This document shows positions 1 to 7,340 of a stretch of DNA of 64,000 nt, in pieces (position 1 is the first letter of the stretch; each line of letters begins with the position of its first letter). The notes below the pieces were generated by a model that made no database searches, had not been told where the DNA came from, and saw nothing but the letters and a program-made list of their open reading frames with translations. The stretch is from Nonomuraea glycinis. Its GTDB lineage: Bacteria; Actinomycetota; Actinomycetes; Streptosporangiales; Streptosporangiaceae. The DNA is taken from the NCBI RefSeq assembly GCF_014646515.1, contig NZ_BMNK01000018.1, forward strand, positions 1-64,000, read 5' to 3'. The translations under genes were made by a program, and so were the position numbers.

Positions 1-285
1 GCCGCCGCCGCCGCCCCCGCCGCCGCCGCCGGCGTTGTTGTTGTTGGTGATGTTGATGTCGCCGCCGCCACCGCCACCGCCACCGCCGCCGTGTCCTCTG
101 GCGCGGCACTTAGCCGGCTTCTTGTGGAACTTGCAGGGATGCAGTGGCTGGTTGAGCGTCTCGGTAGAAGACGTCCTCTGAGCCAGAGGTTCGGCGCTAG
201 CGGCTGAGGCTGGCATCGTGATTGGGGCGACAAAGGCGGAAAGCACCATCGCGCCGGCGGTGAGGGTATTCTTGATCTTCATCAT
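1..285 (-). CDS. Gly-rich secreted protein, 3' end outside window
   Basis: Reads from ATG at 285 (a second in-frame ATG follows at once) and stays open to base 1, about 95 codons, so the protein continues beyond the window. GAGGAG lies 9 bases upstream of the first ATG. Residues 1-31 look like a signal peptide: a Lys-Ile-Lys start, a hydrophobic core and an Ala/Ser-rich cleavage zone. The mature part starts with a short basic segment holding two cysteines (about residues 51 and 60) and a run of His/Lys/Arg. A run of ten glycines, an Asp-Ile-Asn-Ile-Thr plus poly-Asn block and a second glycine run follow. It resembles small surface or matrix proteins in composition only; I recognise no family. 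The GCC/GGC triplet repeats here are codons, not a non-coding microsatellite. Confidence 0.6.
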   Translation of the reverse strand, partial: MMKIKNTLTAGAMVLSAFVAPITMPASAASAEPLAQRTSSTETLNQPLHPCKFHKKPAKCRARGHGGGGGGGGGGDINITNNNNAGGGGGGGGGG

Positions 286-1051
286 GACAGATCACTCCTC
301 GGTGATCTTGAAGTCGGGGCCGCGCTCGGGATGTGAAATGCCGCGTTGGCGCTGAAGGCGCCGGCACGTCGTCAAGCCGACCGCATGACATTGGATCTCT
401 TGTTCACGCTAGATGTGGTGCGTGGAATTGGTCATCTCGCGCAGGCAAAGGTACAGATTCGTTCCAATTGCCCTGGTGGGTGGGCAATTATTGTCCAGAA
501 GTACTTAACTACACTCAGTTGCGCCCGTCGTGTCGGTGGTGTGTAGCTGTCAAAGTTCTGTTAGCTCCCAGTGGAGATTCCCGACGAAATTTCACGTTTA
601 ATCAATGCATATCATCGAAGGGTCGGCTGTTGTAAAGCGTCCGGAATGGCCGCCGTGTTCGCCTATTGCCCACGTATACAGGAGCCCGCGCGCGACCGTG
701 CGGCATCGGACGGGCGCTGGAACTGCCGGTCCGGTCTACCGGTGATGCGCAGGTAGATCAGGTCTCCCTTTGCCGGTGCCCGGCGTGACCTGGGACTGTC
801 GAGTCGTTCTTGGCCAGAATGACGACCCATGCCGCGCGGGCTCCTGGCTTCTCATCTCGAGAGGAGCGGAAGGGTCGCATATAAGAGACCCTGTGTCAGA
901 AGTTCAATCTCATATATGAGATTGAATGGTGACTTATATGTAGTGTGCCCAACCGATGCCTGCCATAGGGGGAATACGCCAGGCGTCGTACGATCGGGCT
1001 GACAGGAGCTATGCGGGAGGCGATAAGCGTGCGGGTCGGCACCCCGAGAGA
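286..1051. other. Long intergenic stretch, no gene supported
   Basis: About 770 bases between the secreted-protein start and the end of polX. Short open frames on both strands lack ribosome sites, codon bias and recognisable sequence. The stretch is richer in A+T than its flanks. It holds an inverted repeat at 871-892 (arms AGGGTC/GACCCT), an 8-base TCTCGAGA palindrome just before it, and a perfect 24-base palindrome at 903-926. Confidence 0.5.
903..926. repeat. Perfect 24-bp AT-rich palindrome
   Basis: The left half is TTCAATCTCATA and the right half is its exact reverse complement, with no loop. It lacks a following T-run, so it is not an obvious terminator. Its symmetry and length fit a dimeric regulator site, but no regulator gene adjoins it. 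Confidence 0.5.
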
Positions 1052-2734
1052 TCAGCGGCCCAAGAAGGCGAGCAACCGCTCCAGCGGCCAGGTGTTGATC
1101 ACATCGTCGGTCGTCAACCAGGCCCGCTGCGCGATCCCGATCCCGAACCGCTGATGACTCAGGTGCGGAATCGCGTGCGAGTCACTGTCGATGGAGAACT
1201 TCACCCCATGGTGCTTGGCCAGCCGCACCAGGTCGGCGGGCAGGTCCGAGCGGTCCGGGTAGGAGTCGATCTCCATCGCCGTGCCCGTGCGGGCGGCCGC
1301 GCGGAAGACGGCGTCCCAGTCGGCGTCCACCGGCGGCCGCTTGCCGATCTTGCGGGTGGTGGGGTGGCCGATGATGTCCACGTACGGGTTCTCGCAGGCG
1401 GCGATGAAGCGGCGGGTCATCTCCTCGCGGGTCATCCCGAAATGGGAGTGGACCGAGGCGACACAGACGTCGAAGTCACGCAGGATCTCCTCGGGCCAGT
1501 CGACGGACCCGTCGGGCGCGATGTTGAGCTCGGTGCCGTGCAGCAGGCGCATGTCCGGATAGTGCTGCTGCAGCTTGGCCACCTGCTGACGCTGCTCCAG
1601 GGCCCTGTCGAGCGTCATCCGCTGCATGGCCAGGTCCGGGGCGTGATCGGTGACCGCGTAGTAGGAGTAGCCGCGGGCGTGACCGGCCGCCACCATGTCC
1701 TCCAGCGACGCGATCCCGTCGTTGAGGTCGGTGTGCGTGTGCAGGTCGCCACGCAGGTCCGGCAGCTCCACCAGGACGGGGAGCTCGCCGCGCAGCGCCG
1801 CCCGCACCTCGCCGCCGTCCTCCCGCATCGGCGGCGGCACGAACTGCATGCCGAGCGCGGCGTAGATCTCCTCCTCGGACTCCGAGGCGATCACCCGCTC
1901 ACCCTCGAACAGGCCGTACTCCGACAGCTTCCAGCCCTTCTTGACCGCCATCTCCCGAATCGCGACGTTATGCTCCTTGGAACCGGTGAAGTACTGCATC
2001 GCCGCGCCCCACGACTCCGCCGGCACCAGGCGCAGGTCCACCTGCATGCCGGACGTGGTCCGTACGGACGTCTTCTTGTCGCCCGCCGCGATCACCTCCG
2101 CGACGTACGGCTGAGCGCGGAACGTCTCCATGATCGACTCGGGTGCGACGGCGAGGATGTCGATGTCACCGATCGTGTCCTTCATCCGCCGCAGTGACCC
2201 GGCATAGGCGATGCGGTGGGCCTGGAGCGAGGCCATCACCTGCTCCGCCACGCCTGTCGCGACCCCGATGTGCACCCGCCGCCCCGACTGCTCGAGCTGC
2301 TCGACGCCCTTGGCCAGATTGGCCAGCGTCTTGGGGCCGAGCCCCTTGACCCCGTCGAGCCGCCCGGCCGCGATCGCCTCGCCGAGCGCCGTGGGGGAGT
2401 CGATGCCGAAGTCCTCGAACAGCATGATCGCCGTCTTCGGCCCCAGCGTCGGCACGCGCGTCAGCCGACGCACCCCGTCGGGCACCCGCCCGCGCAGGTC
2501 GTCGAGCTGCCGGAAGCTCCCCCGCTGCAGGAACTCCTCCATCTTCTTCGCGATCGCCTCGCCCACCCCGGGCACGCCACGCACGTCGACCGCCGAGATG
2601 TCCTCGGGGAACCCGGCGATCGCCTTGGCGGCCTTCTGATAGCTGCGCACCCGGAACGCGTCACCGCCCGTCAGCGCGAACAGCTCTGCGTATTCCTGGA
2701 GGGCGGCGGCCGCCTCGTCATTAGCCCGTGCCAT
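1052..2734 (-). CDS. polX: PolX-type DNA polymerase/PHP-domain protein
   Basis: A 560-residue bacterial family X DNA polymerase fused to a PHP phosphoesterase, thought to act in base-excision-type repair. Three helix-hairpin-helix segments occur (near residues 50-65, 95-110 and 128-145). The nucleotidyltransferase signature follows: GS at 179-180, then the catalytic Asp-x-Asp at 190-192. The C-terminal PHP domain carries the metal-binding series DLHTHTD, TDHAP, HGTELN, SVHSH, IGHPT and DSDSHA, all intact, which is the layout of 3'-5' exonuclease-active PolX. Length matches the family (about 570). It starts at ATG 2734 without a strong Shine-Dalgarno. It stands alone, with no repair operon around it. 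Confidence 0.92.
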   Translation of the reverse strand: MARANDEAAAALQEYAELFALTGGDAFRVRSYQKAAKAIAGFPEDISAVDVRGVPGVGEAIAKKMEEFLQRGSFRQLDDLRGRVPDGVRRLTRVPTLGPKTAIMLFEDFGIDSPTALGEAIAAGRLDGVKGLGPKTLANLAKGVEQLEQSGRRVHIGVATGVAEQVMASLQAHRIAYAGSLRRMKDTIGDIDILAVAPESIMETFRAQPYVAEVIAAGDKKTSVRTTSGMQVDLRLVPAESWGAAMQYFTGSKEHNVAIREMAVKKGWKLSEYGLFEGERVIASESEEEIYAALGMQFVPPPMREDGGEVRAALRGELPVLVELPDLRGDLHTHTDLNDGIASLEDMVAAGHARGYSYYAVTDHAPDLAMQRMTLDRALEQRQQVAKLQQHYPDMRLLHGTELNIAPDGSVDWPEEILRDFDVCVASVHSHFGMTREEMTRRFIAACENPYVDIIGHPTTRKIGKRPPVDADWDAVFRAAARTGTAMEIDSYPDRSDLPADLVRLAKHHGVKFSIDSDSHAIPHLSHQRFGIGIAQRAWLTTDDVINTWPLERLLAFLGR

Positions 2735-2855
2735 GACCCCAGCTTAGGAGGACGCCCCGACAGAATCCGGCGGCCCGGCCCGTCGCGCACGGCGGTGGCG
2801 AAGTCGAAGTCCTCGGCCGGGCGGCACTCCATGGCCATGAACCGGTGGCCGCCGG

Positions 2856-3269
2856 TCAGGCGTGCAGGGGAAAGCGCTTGGTGAGGGCGGTCACGCGGTT
2901 GCGCGGCCCGAACACGGCGACGGCCACGAAGTCGACGTCCGCCGCAGACGTGCTCTTCAACGTGGCGAGATAGTCGTCGTAGTCACGGGCGCGGCGGGCC
3001 ACCTCGTTGAAGCCCACCGTGATCAGGTCCTCGCGGGCCTGGGCGCGGTCGTGCAGGTCCCGCAACGCGTCGGCGGACGCGGTGAGCACGGGCACCGGAT
3101 GGGGATTCAGGCCCGCGTGGGATCGGCCGGACGCGTCGGTGCCGTCGTCGCCGAGTGGGTGGCCCAGGCGCGCGCCCAGGCTGAGGCCGACCACCGCGGC
3201 CGCGTTCACCGCGAGCGCGGGATCGAGGTCGTCGCGGACGACGAGGACCAGCTTCGTGGTCAAGGACAT
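2856..3269 (-). CDS. DUF2000 family protein
   Basis: A 137-residue protein in DUF2000 style: an opening KLVLVVRDDLDPALAVNAAA segment, then GLSLGARLG, a central block beginning 'HPVPVL', and a closing 'FGPRNRVTALTKRFPL' strand. The family fold resembles peptidyl-tRNA hydrolase 2, but its function is not established. I chose ATG 3269 rather than the upstream in-frame start at 3311 because GGAAG lies a normal distance before it and the conserved part starts there. It is divergent from the Lrp/AsnC regulator 180 bases away, which probably controls it. Confidence 0.75.
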   Translation of the reverse strand: MSLTTKLVLVVRDDLDPALAVNAAAVVGLSLGARLGHPLGDDGTDASGRSHAGLNPHPVPVLTASADALRDLHDRAQAREDLITVGFNEVARRARDYDDYLATLKSTSAADVDFVAVAVFGPRNRVTALTKRFPLHA

Positions 3270-3450
3270 GGTGGATCTTCCGTTCTGCCTGTCGAGCGTG
3301 GACGCGGGCACGGCGGGCCCGTGCGGATCAGGACCTGTTCGAGCATGGACCTGTCATCCGATCGGTTCCTCTCCTCAAGCATCGGGCATCCGGCTGTACG
3401 AGAGAGGCCCGGCCGTACGAATGTTCGGAATGACCGGCATAATCCCGTAC

Positions 3451-3945
3451 ATGGACGAACTTGATTCGGAGATCATCCGCCTTCTCCAGACAGATGCGCG
3501 GCAGTCCAACCGCGAGCTGGCACGCACGCTCGGCGTCGCGCCCTCGACCTGCCTGGAGCGCGTCAGGGCGCTCACCCGTCGTGGCGTCATCCGGGGTTAC
3601 CACGCCGAGATCAACCCGGCCGCGCTCAATCGCGGCGTCCAGGCCATGGTCTCGGTGCAGGTACGCCCCCTCAGCCGCGCCGTCATCGACACCTTCAAGA
3701 GCTCGGCGAGCGCGATGCCCGAGGTGCTCAGCGTCTTCGTGCTGGGCGGCGGCGACGACTTCCTGCTCCACGTCGCGGTCCAGGATCTCGACCACCTGCA
3801 CGCCTTCCTGCTCGACCGGCTCAGCAAGCGCCGGGAGATCGCGGGCTTCCGCACCTCGGTGATCTTCCAGCAGGTGCACGACACCGCCCCCAGCAGACTT
3901 CCCGACGTGCCCGGCCACCCACAGCCGCCTGCCGGGACGACCTGA
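3451..3945 (+). CDS. Lrp/AsnC family transcriptional regulator
   Basis: A 164-residue regulator. Residues 1-50 form the AsnC-type winged helix (start MDELDSEIIRLLQTDARQSN, recognition helix around GVAPSTCLERVRAL, wing GVIRGYHAEINP). Residues 60-145 form the RAM ligand-binding domain, with the usual 'MPEVLSVFVLGGGDDFLLHV' core. The open frame extends upstream to 3007, but the conserved sequence starts at ATG 3451. It is divergent from the DUF2000 gene, an arrangement usual for autoregulated Lrp-type pairs. The last 20 residues are Pro-rich and probably disordered. Confidence 0.88.
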   Translation: MDELDSEIIRLLQTDARQSNRELARTLGVAPSTCLERVRALTRRGVIRGYHAEINPAALNRGVQAMVSVQVRPLSRAVIDTFKSSASAMPEVLSVFVLGGGDDFLLHVAVQDLDHLHAFLLDRLSKRREIAGFRTSVIFQQVHDTAPSRLPDVPGHPQPPAGTT

Positions 3946-3989
3946 CCGTCTCAGGAGCGGGGCGGCCGCCAGAGGTCCTGGGGGGAGCG

Positions 3990-4424
3990 ATCAGGGGCGG
4001 GGGTTCGCGCGGGCCGAGGACGCCGAGCTCAAAGCCTTCCTGGTGCCCACGGACGCGCCCGGCAGCACGACCAGCCCCATCGAGGTCGAGATCGTCTCCC
4101 CGGAACGCCAGTACTCCGTCTTCTTCGACGACGTCCGGGTGCCCGCCGACGCGGTGGTCGGCCCCGACGCCGGTCCGGCCGTCCTGTACGCCGGCCTCAG
4201 CTCCGAGCGCATCGTGAGCGCCGCCCTGCTGAACGGCATCGCCAGGTACGCCATCGACATCGCGGCCGACTATGCCCGCAAGCGCACGGTCTGGAACGTG
4301 CCGATCGGCGCGCACCAGGCCATCTCCCACCCGCCGGCCAGGGCCGAGACCGCGCCGGCCGGCGCCCGGCTGCTGACCGCGGCGGCCGCCCAGGCCTTTG
4401 ATCGGGGCGAGTCCGGCGGCATCC
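3990..4424 (+). pseudogene. Acyl-CoA dehydrogenase remnant (central part)
   Basis: One frame reads the middle of an acyl-CoA dehydrogenase: AFLVPTDAPG, a beta-domain strand ending FFDDVRVPADAVVG, then LSSERIVSAALLNGIARYAI and YARKRTVWNVPIGAHQAISH. The N-terminal substrate-binding half and the C-terminal helices with the catalytic base are missing. After residue Gly/Ser near 4420 the frame runs into repeat sequence and then, by chance, into the next gene. No start codon or ribosome site precedes the homologous part. It is a dead fragment. Confidence 0.7.
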
Positions 4425-4433
4425 AGGCGACTT

Positions 4434-4525
4434 CTTCCTGGCCCGCTGAGCGGTCGGGCGGAGGTCCCCCACTTCCCGGCCCGCTGAGCGTCGAATGGAA
4501 GCTTCCTGGCTCGCTGAGCGTCGGA
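4434..4525 (+). repeat. Three imperfect direct repeats (about 24 bp)
   Basis: Copies begin at 4434, 4472 and 4502. Each reads approximately CTTCCYGGCYCGCTGAGCG followed by a short tail such as TCGRA. They lie between the acyl-CoA dehydrogenase remnant and the next gene's start. Spacing is irregular (38 and 30 bases). Confidence 0.55.
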
Positions 4526-4567
4526 TCGAAACGCCACCGTGATCAGTCCCTGGCAAGATCACCCGCC

Positions 4568-5314
4568 ATGAGACTCCTTCTCCCGATCATCGTGGCCGGC
4601 TCGGCCGTGCTCATCGCGGCGGCTCCGGCCCAGGCCGCCCCCAAGGACCCGGCCAAGGCGGTGAAGGCGCAGCTGGTCGCCGGTCACGGCGTCCGGTTCA
4701 GCGAGACGATCAAACAGGTGAGTGACGGCACGTCCAGCGTGTTGGTGCGGCGCTCCGGCACCTTGCAGTTCGGCAAGGGCAAGGTCGTCGCCTCGGACAT
4801 CACGGGCACGTTCGCCTCGGGGAAGGGCAACAAGCCCGAGCGGACGATCATGATCGGCCGCACCTTCTGGACGTCGGGCGGCCTCTACCGGTCGGGCCTG
4901 CCCAAGGGCAAGACCTGGTACAAGCGGCCGAGCGCGCTCGCCAGCGGCGCCGTCACCGGGCTGGTCATCCAGGTGGTGGACGCGGCCGAGCCCTCGACCC
5001 TCGCCGCCCTGGTCCAGAAGGGCAAGCGCGGCAAGTCCGGCTACAGCGGGACCATCACCTTCAAGCAACTCGGCAAGGTCTCCCGCTCGCTCCGAGCCGC
5101 CAAGCCGGTCTTCGCCACACCCGACACCGACATCACGTACGCCCTCACCCTCGACGCCAAGGGCCTGCCGAGCCGCCTGACCACGTCGTGGGAGGCGGCG
5201 ATGCTGGGGTCGGACCGGACGTACAAGGTCGAGACCCGCTACCGAGGCTGGGGCACCAAGATCTCGATCAAGCCCCCACCCCCCGCCAAGACCTCCACCA
5301 AACTGACCCGCTGA
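4568..5314 (+). CDS. Secreted protein of unknown function (LppX/LprG-like pattern)
   Basis: A 248-residue exported protein. Residues 1-28 are a signal peptide (MRLLLPIIVAG..., cleavage near AQA-AP). There is no lipobox cysteine. The mature part alternates beta-strands: FSETIKQV, 'SVLVRRSGTLQFGKGKV', a 'GRTFWTSGGLYRS' block, and a closing segment on a 'YALTLDAKGLPSRLTTSWE' strand. This pattern recalls actinobacterial LppX/LprAFG-type single-domain proteins with a lipid-binding half-barrel. That assignment is an inference from strand order and length. The reading frame is open further upstream only because it joins the acyl-CoA dehydrogenase remnant; ATG 4568 is the true start. Confidence 0.65.
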   Translation: MRLLLPIIVAGSAVLIAAAPAQAAPKDPAKAVKAQLVAGHGVRFSETIKQVSDGTSSVLVRRSGTLQFGKGKVVASDITGTFASGKGNKPERTIMIGRTFWTSGGLYRSGLPKGKTWYKRPSALASGAVTGLVIQVVDAAEPSTLAALVQKGKRGKSGYSGTITFKQLGKVSRSLRAAKPVFATPDTDITYALTLDAKGLPSRLTTSWEAAMLGSDRTYKVETRYRGWGTKISIKPPPPAKTSTKLTR

Positions 5315-5563
5315 GCGGCAGATCCCGCTCGCCGTACCCTTCAGGCTTGATTTGGCGACAGAAGGTCGCGCAGGCTCCGGCCCGTTGGTCGCCGAGGTGC
5401 CGAAGACGTGCACCTCGCGGTGGAACTGCTGTCCGGTGTCATGCGCGCCGGCGCCGAACGCATCGGCCGGGCTCCGGTCGCCTTCGCGGCCAGGGTCCGC
5501 GCGGCGCGGGAGATCATCCTCGCGTCGCCGGCCCACCACCCGGATCACACGGCAGGGACATCT
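5315..5563. other. Intergenic stretch with a possible unidentified gene remnant
   Basis: Nothing complete is seen. On the plus strand, one frame from GTG 5408 to about 5568 reads a helical, Ala/Arg-rich segment (HLAVELLSGVMRAGAERIG and onward) with actinobacterial codon bias but no usable start. It may be the 3' end of a lost gene. I cannot name the family. The AT-richer operon begins immediately after it. Confidence 0.25.
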
Positions 5564-6127
5564 TCATGAACCCGGTCCTGAAAGATTTCGAGCAATATGC
5601 ACACCTGAGAAGAAGAGACTGCACAGCGTGAGACTATCCGTGATGTGCCCCTGCTTGATGAGATCGGATATCTCCAGTTCGGGTATGTATGCAGCTCTCC
5701 CCAGGTCTTCTTCCCTCGCCGCAGGGTCCGCCGACCGTAGGGACTCCTCTGCTGCCGATGCCGTGAACACGTAAACACGCTGATCGCTGAGCCCGGGAAG
5801 CGCGTAAAAGCAACCGGCCAAGGTCAAACCGGCGTCAACTACACCGGTCTCTTCTCGCAGTTCCCGTGCCGCCGCTGCCTCAGGAGTCTCACCGGCGTCG
5901 ATGGCACCCATGGGAAGCTCGAGCGACCATTCGCCGGTGGGATAACGGAAACTGTTGAGCATGAGGATGAGGCCCGAAGGGGAGGAGACACAGATGGTCA
6001 CCGCGTCGGGGCGCTTGACAACAGCATAGATACCCTCGCCTTCCGCCCGCTTGATCACATCCTCGAAAACCGAAATCCATTGGTTCTCGTACGCAACCTT
6101 CCGGGAAACGCGCTTGAACTTGGACAC
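5564..6127 (-). CDS. Nudix hydrolase, ADP-ribose pyrophosphatase-like
   Basis: A 187-residue hydrolase of nucleoside diphosphate derivatives. The complete Nudix box is present: 'GAIDAGETPEAAAARELREETG' fits GX5EX7REUXEEXGU with every catalytic Glu. The preceding strand (YAVVKRPDAVTICV, LILMLNSFRYPTGEWSLELPMG) is typical of the ADP-sugar pyrophosphatase branch. Substrate is inferred only. I chose GTG 6127 over TTG 6151: GGAAGG lies 8 bases upstream, and the GTG follows the upstream gene's TAG by a single base, implying translational coupling. It is the last gene of a four-gene operon of lower GC content. Confidence 0.85.
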   Translation of the reverse strand: MSKFKRVSRKVAYENQWISVFEDVIKRAEGEGIYAVVKRPDAVTICVSSPSGLILMLNSFRYPTGEWSLELPMGAIDAGETPEAAAARELREETGVVDAGLTLAGCFYALPGLSDQRVYVFTASAAEESLRSADPAAREEDLGRAAYIPELEISDLIKQGHITDSLTLCSLFFSGVHIARNLSGPGS

Positions 6128-6128
6128 T

Positions 6129-7340
6129 CTATATGCCTTCCCATGCGTCAAGAAAGCTTGGCTTCTTTTGGTCCATCAGTCTTTCCAGTGTCAGATCGAT
6201 ACAGAGGAGCGACTGTGGTTCGAAATCCTTTGCCTGGACGCCGCATTTGGTCCAAGCATAGGATATGTCGGATCGCCCTAGGTTCACTATCAGATTCTTG
6301 GAGTCCCAGACGTAACGTTCGATCGCCTTTATTTCAGTATCAAAAACGCGATTCATCGACCCCGGTCTCATCGTAAGAAGACGGGCGAGCTTCATCGACG
6401 TCGATTCGATCTGCCAGTAGGCCAGTATGTCTATCGCTCCGGTTCGTAGATTTCTGGTCAGCCCCACCGGCTGGATCCTGCGGGGATCTCCCCGGACATG
6501 CCCGATCTCGCGCGTCGTCTCGTGCTCTATGGTTCGCGAAAAATCTAGCTGTGTCCCATTTCCTAGGACATCGTCTCTGCCGCAAAAACCGCTCACGGAC
6601 ACGTCCCAGCGATCGCGAGCGAACAGGACGTTGGCACCGCGTTTTCTGAGAAGAATTCTCTTGTCGGAGGTGACAAGGCACGTCTGTGAGCCCAGCAGGC
6701 CAACATGCCCACTCTTCCACTCGGCACGAATGGAAGAGCTGATTCTTTTCAGCGCCAAAAGACGCTGGAGCGTCGATGAGCGAATCTCGGGAGGCGCCAT
6801 CGGATCGTTTATCATGGCGAAGACCGAATAATCGATGGGGGCAACCCCGATGACAAATCGCCCTTGTTTTCCGGTCTCCCTCGAATAAGATACGGGTATA
6901 TATCGCAAGGCGTCATAATACGACATGAGGCCTAGCGCCTCACGCCTTGCATTAAGATCTCCAAATCCTATGCGCACTTCATGGTCCGCACGCATCGCGA
7001 GGCTCAGGTCGATGTTGATCTCCACATTTCGACCTATGATCGGCAAGTTCAGCAAAAAGGGAGAAGATGGCGACTGCGCATCATGAGTAATAGGGACAGA
7101 TTCGGTGGGCATCAATTGCCTCGCAAGCCTGTGCCGCCTTTTGAAGCCAAAGACGAACGCTACGACTGATGTCCCGAAGCCTAGCGCACCCAGCGCTACT
7201 ACCGTGGTCACCACACTGAACTGGGATACAAGGTAGGGCAAGGATGCTATCAATATGGCCAGAACGGCACCGCCGGCGACTTGCGCTGAGGTCTGTACCA
7301 GAAAGTCACGCCACGTCTTCGGGCGATCCTTCTCATCCAC
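6129..7340 (-). CDS. Membrane-anchored protein with degenerate Nudix-like domain
   Basis: A 403-residue protein of no named family that I recognise. Two closely spaced hydrophobic helices (about residues 20-40 and 45-67) are followed by a basic stop-transfer segment, so the rest is probably cytoplasmic. Residues about 95-215 are uncharacterised. Residues about 220-330 read like a Nudix fold: a strand of LLGSQTCLVTSDKRILLRKRG type, then WDVSVSGFCGRDD, then a helix with HETTREIG where an active enzyme would have REUXEEXG. The catalytic Glu pair is therefore only partly kept, and a binding rather than hydrolytic role is likely. GTG 7340 has GAGG 8 bases upstream and overlaps the previous stop by 8 bases; the next gene starts one base after its stop. 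The domain assignment is an inference. Confidence 0.65.
   Translation of the reverse strand: MDEKDRPKTWRDFLVQTSAQVAGGAVLAILIASLPYLVSQFSVVTTVVALGALGFGTSVVAFVFGFKRRHRLARQLMPTESVPITHDAQSPSSPFLLNLPIIGRNVEINIDLSLAMRADHEVRIGFGDLNARREALGLMSYYDALRYIPVSYSRETGKQGRFVIGVAPIDYSVFAMINDPMAPPEIRSSTLQRLLALKRISSSIRAEWKSGHVGLLGSQTCLVTSDKRILLRKRGANVLFARDRWDVSVSGFCGRDDVLGNGTQLDFSRTIEHETTREIGHVRGDPRRIQPVGLTRNLRTGAIDILAYWQIESTSMKLARLLTMRPGSMNRVFDTEIKAIERYVWDSKNLIVNLGRSDISYAWTKCGVQAKDFEPQSLLCIDLTLERLMDQKKPSFLDAWEGI

Noticed and set aside
1..93. A non-coding GCC trinucleotide microsatellite
   Set aside because: The triplets are in frame with a signal-peptide-bearing gene and encode its glycine runs.
333..756. Short plus-strand frames in the gene-free stretch
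   Set aside because: No ribosome site, no actinomycete codon bias and no recognisable sequence.
956..2197. A 413-codon plus-strand open frame across polX
   Set aside because: It mirrors the well-supported PolX gene on the other strand; its translation is Arg/Gly/Val-rich with no domain.
5408..5568. A named gene for the plus-strand helical fragment
   Set aside because: Codon bias suggests former coding sequence but no family motif can be recognised, so no function is given.
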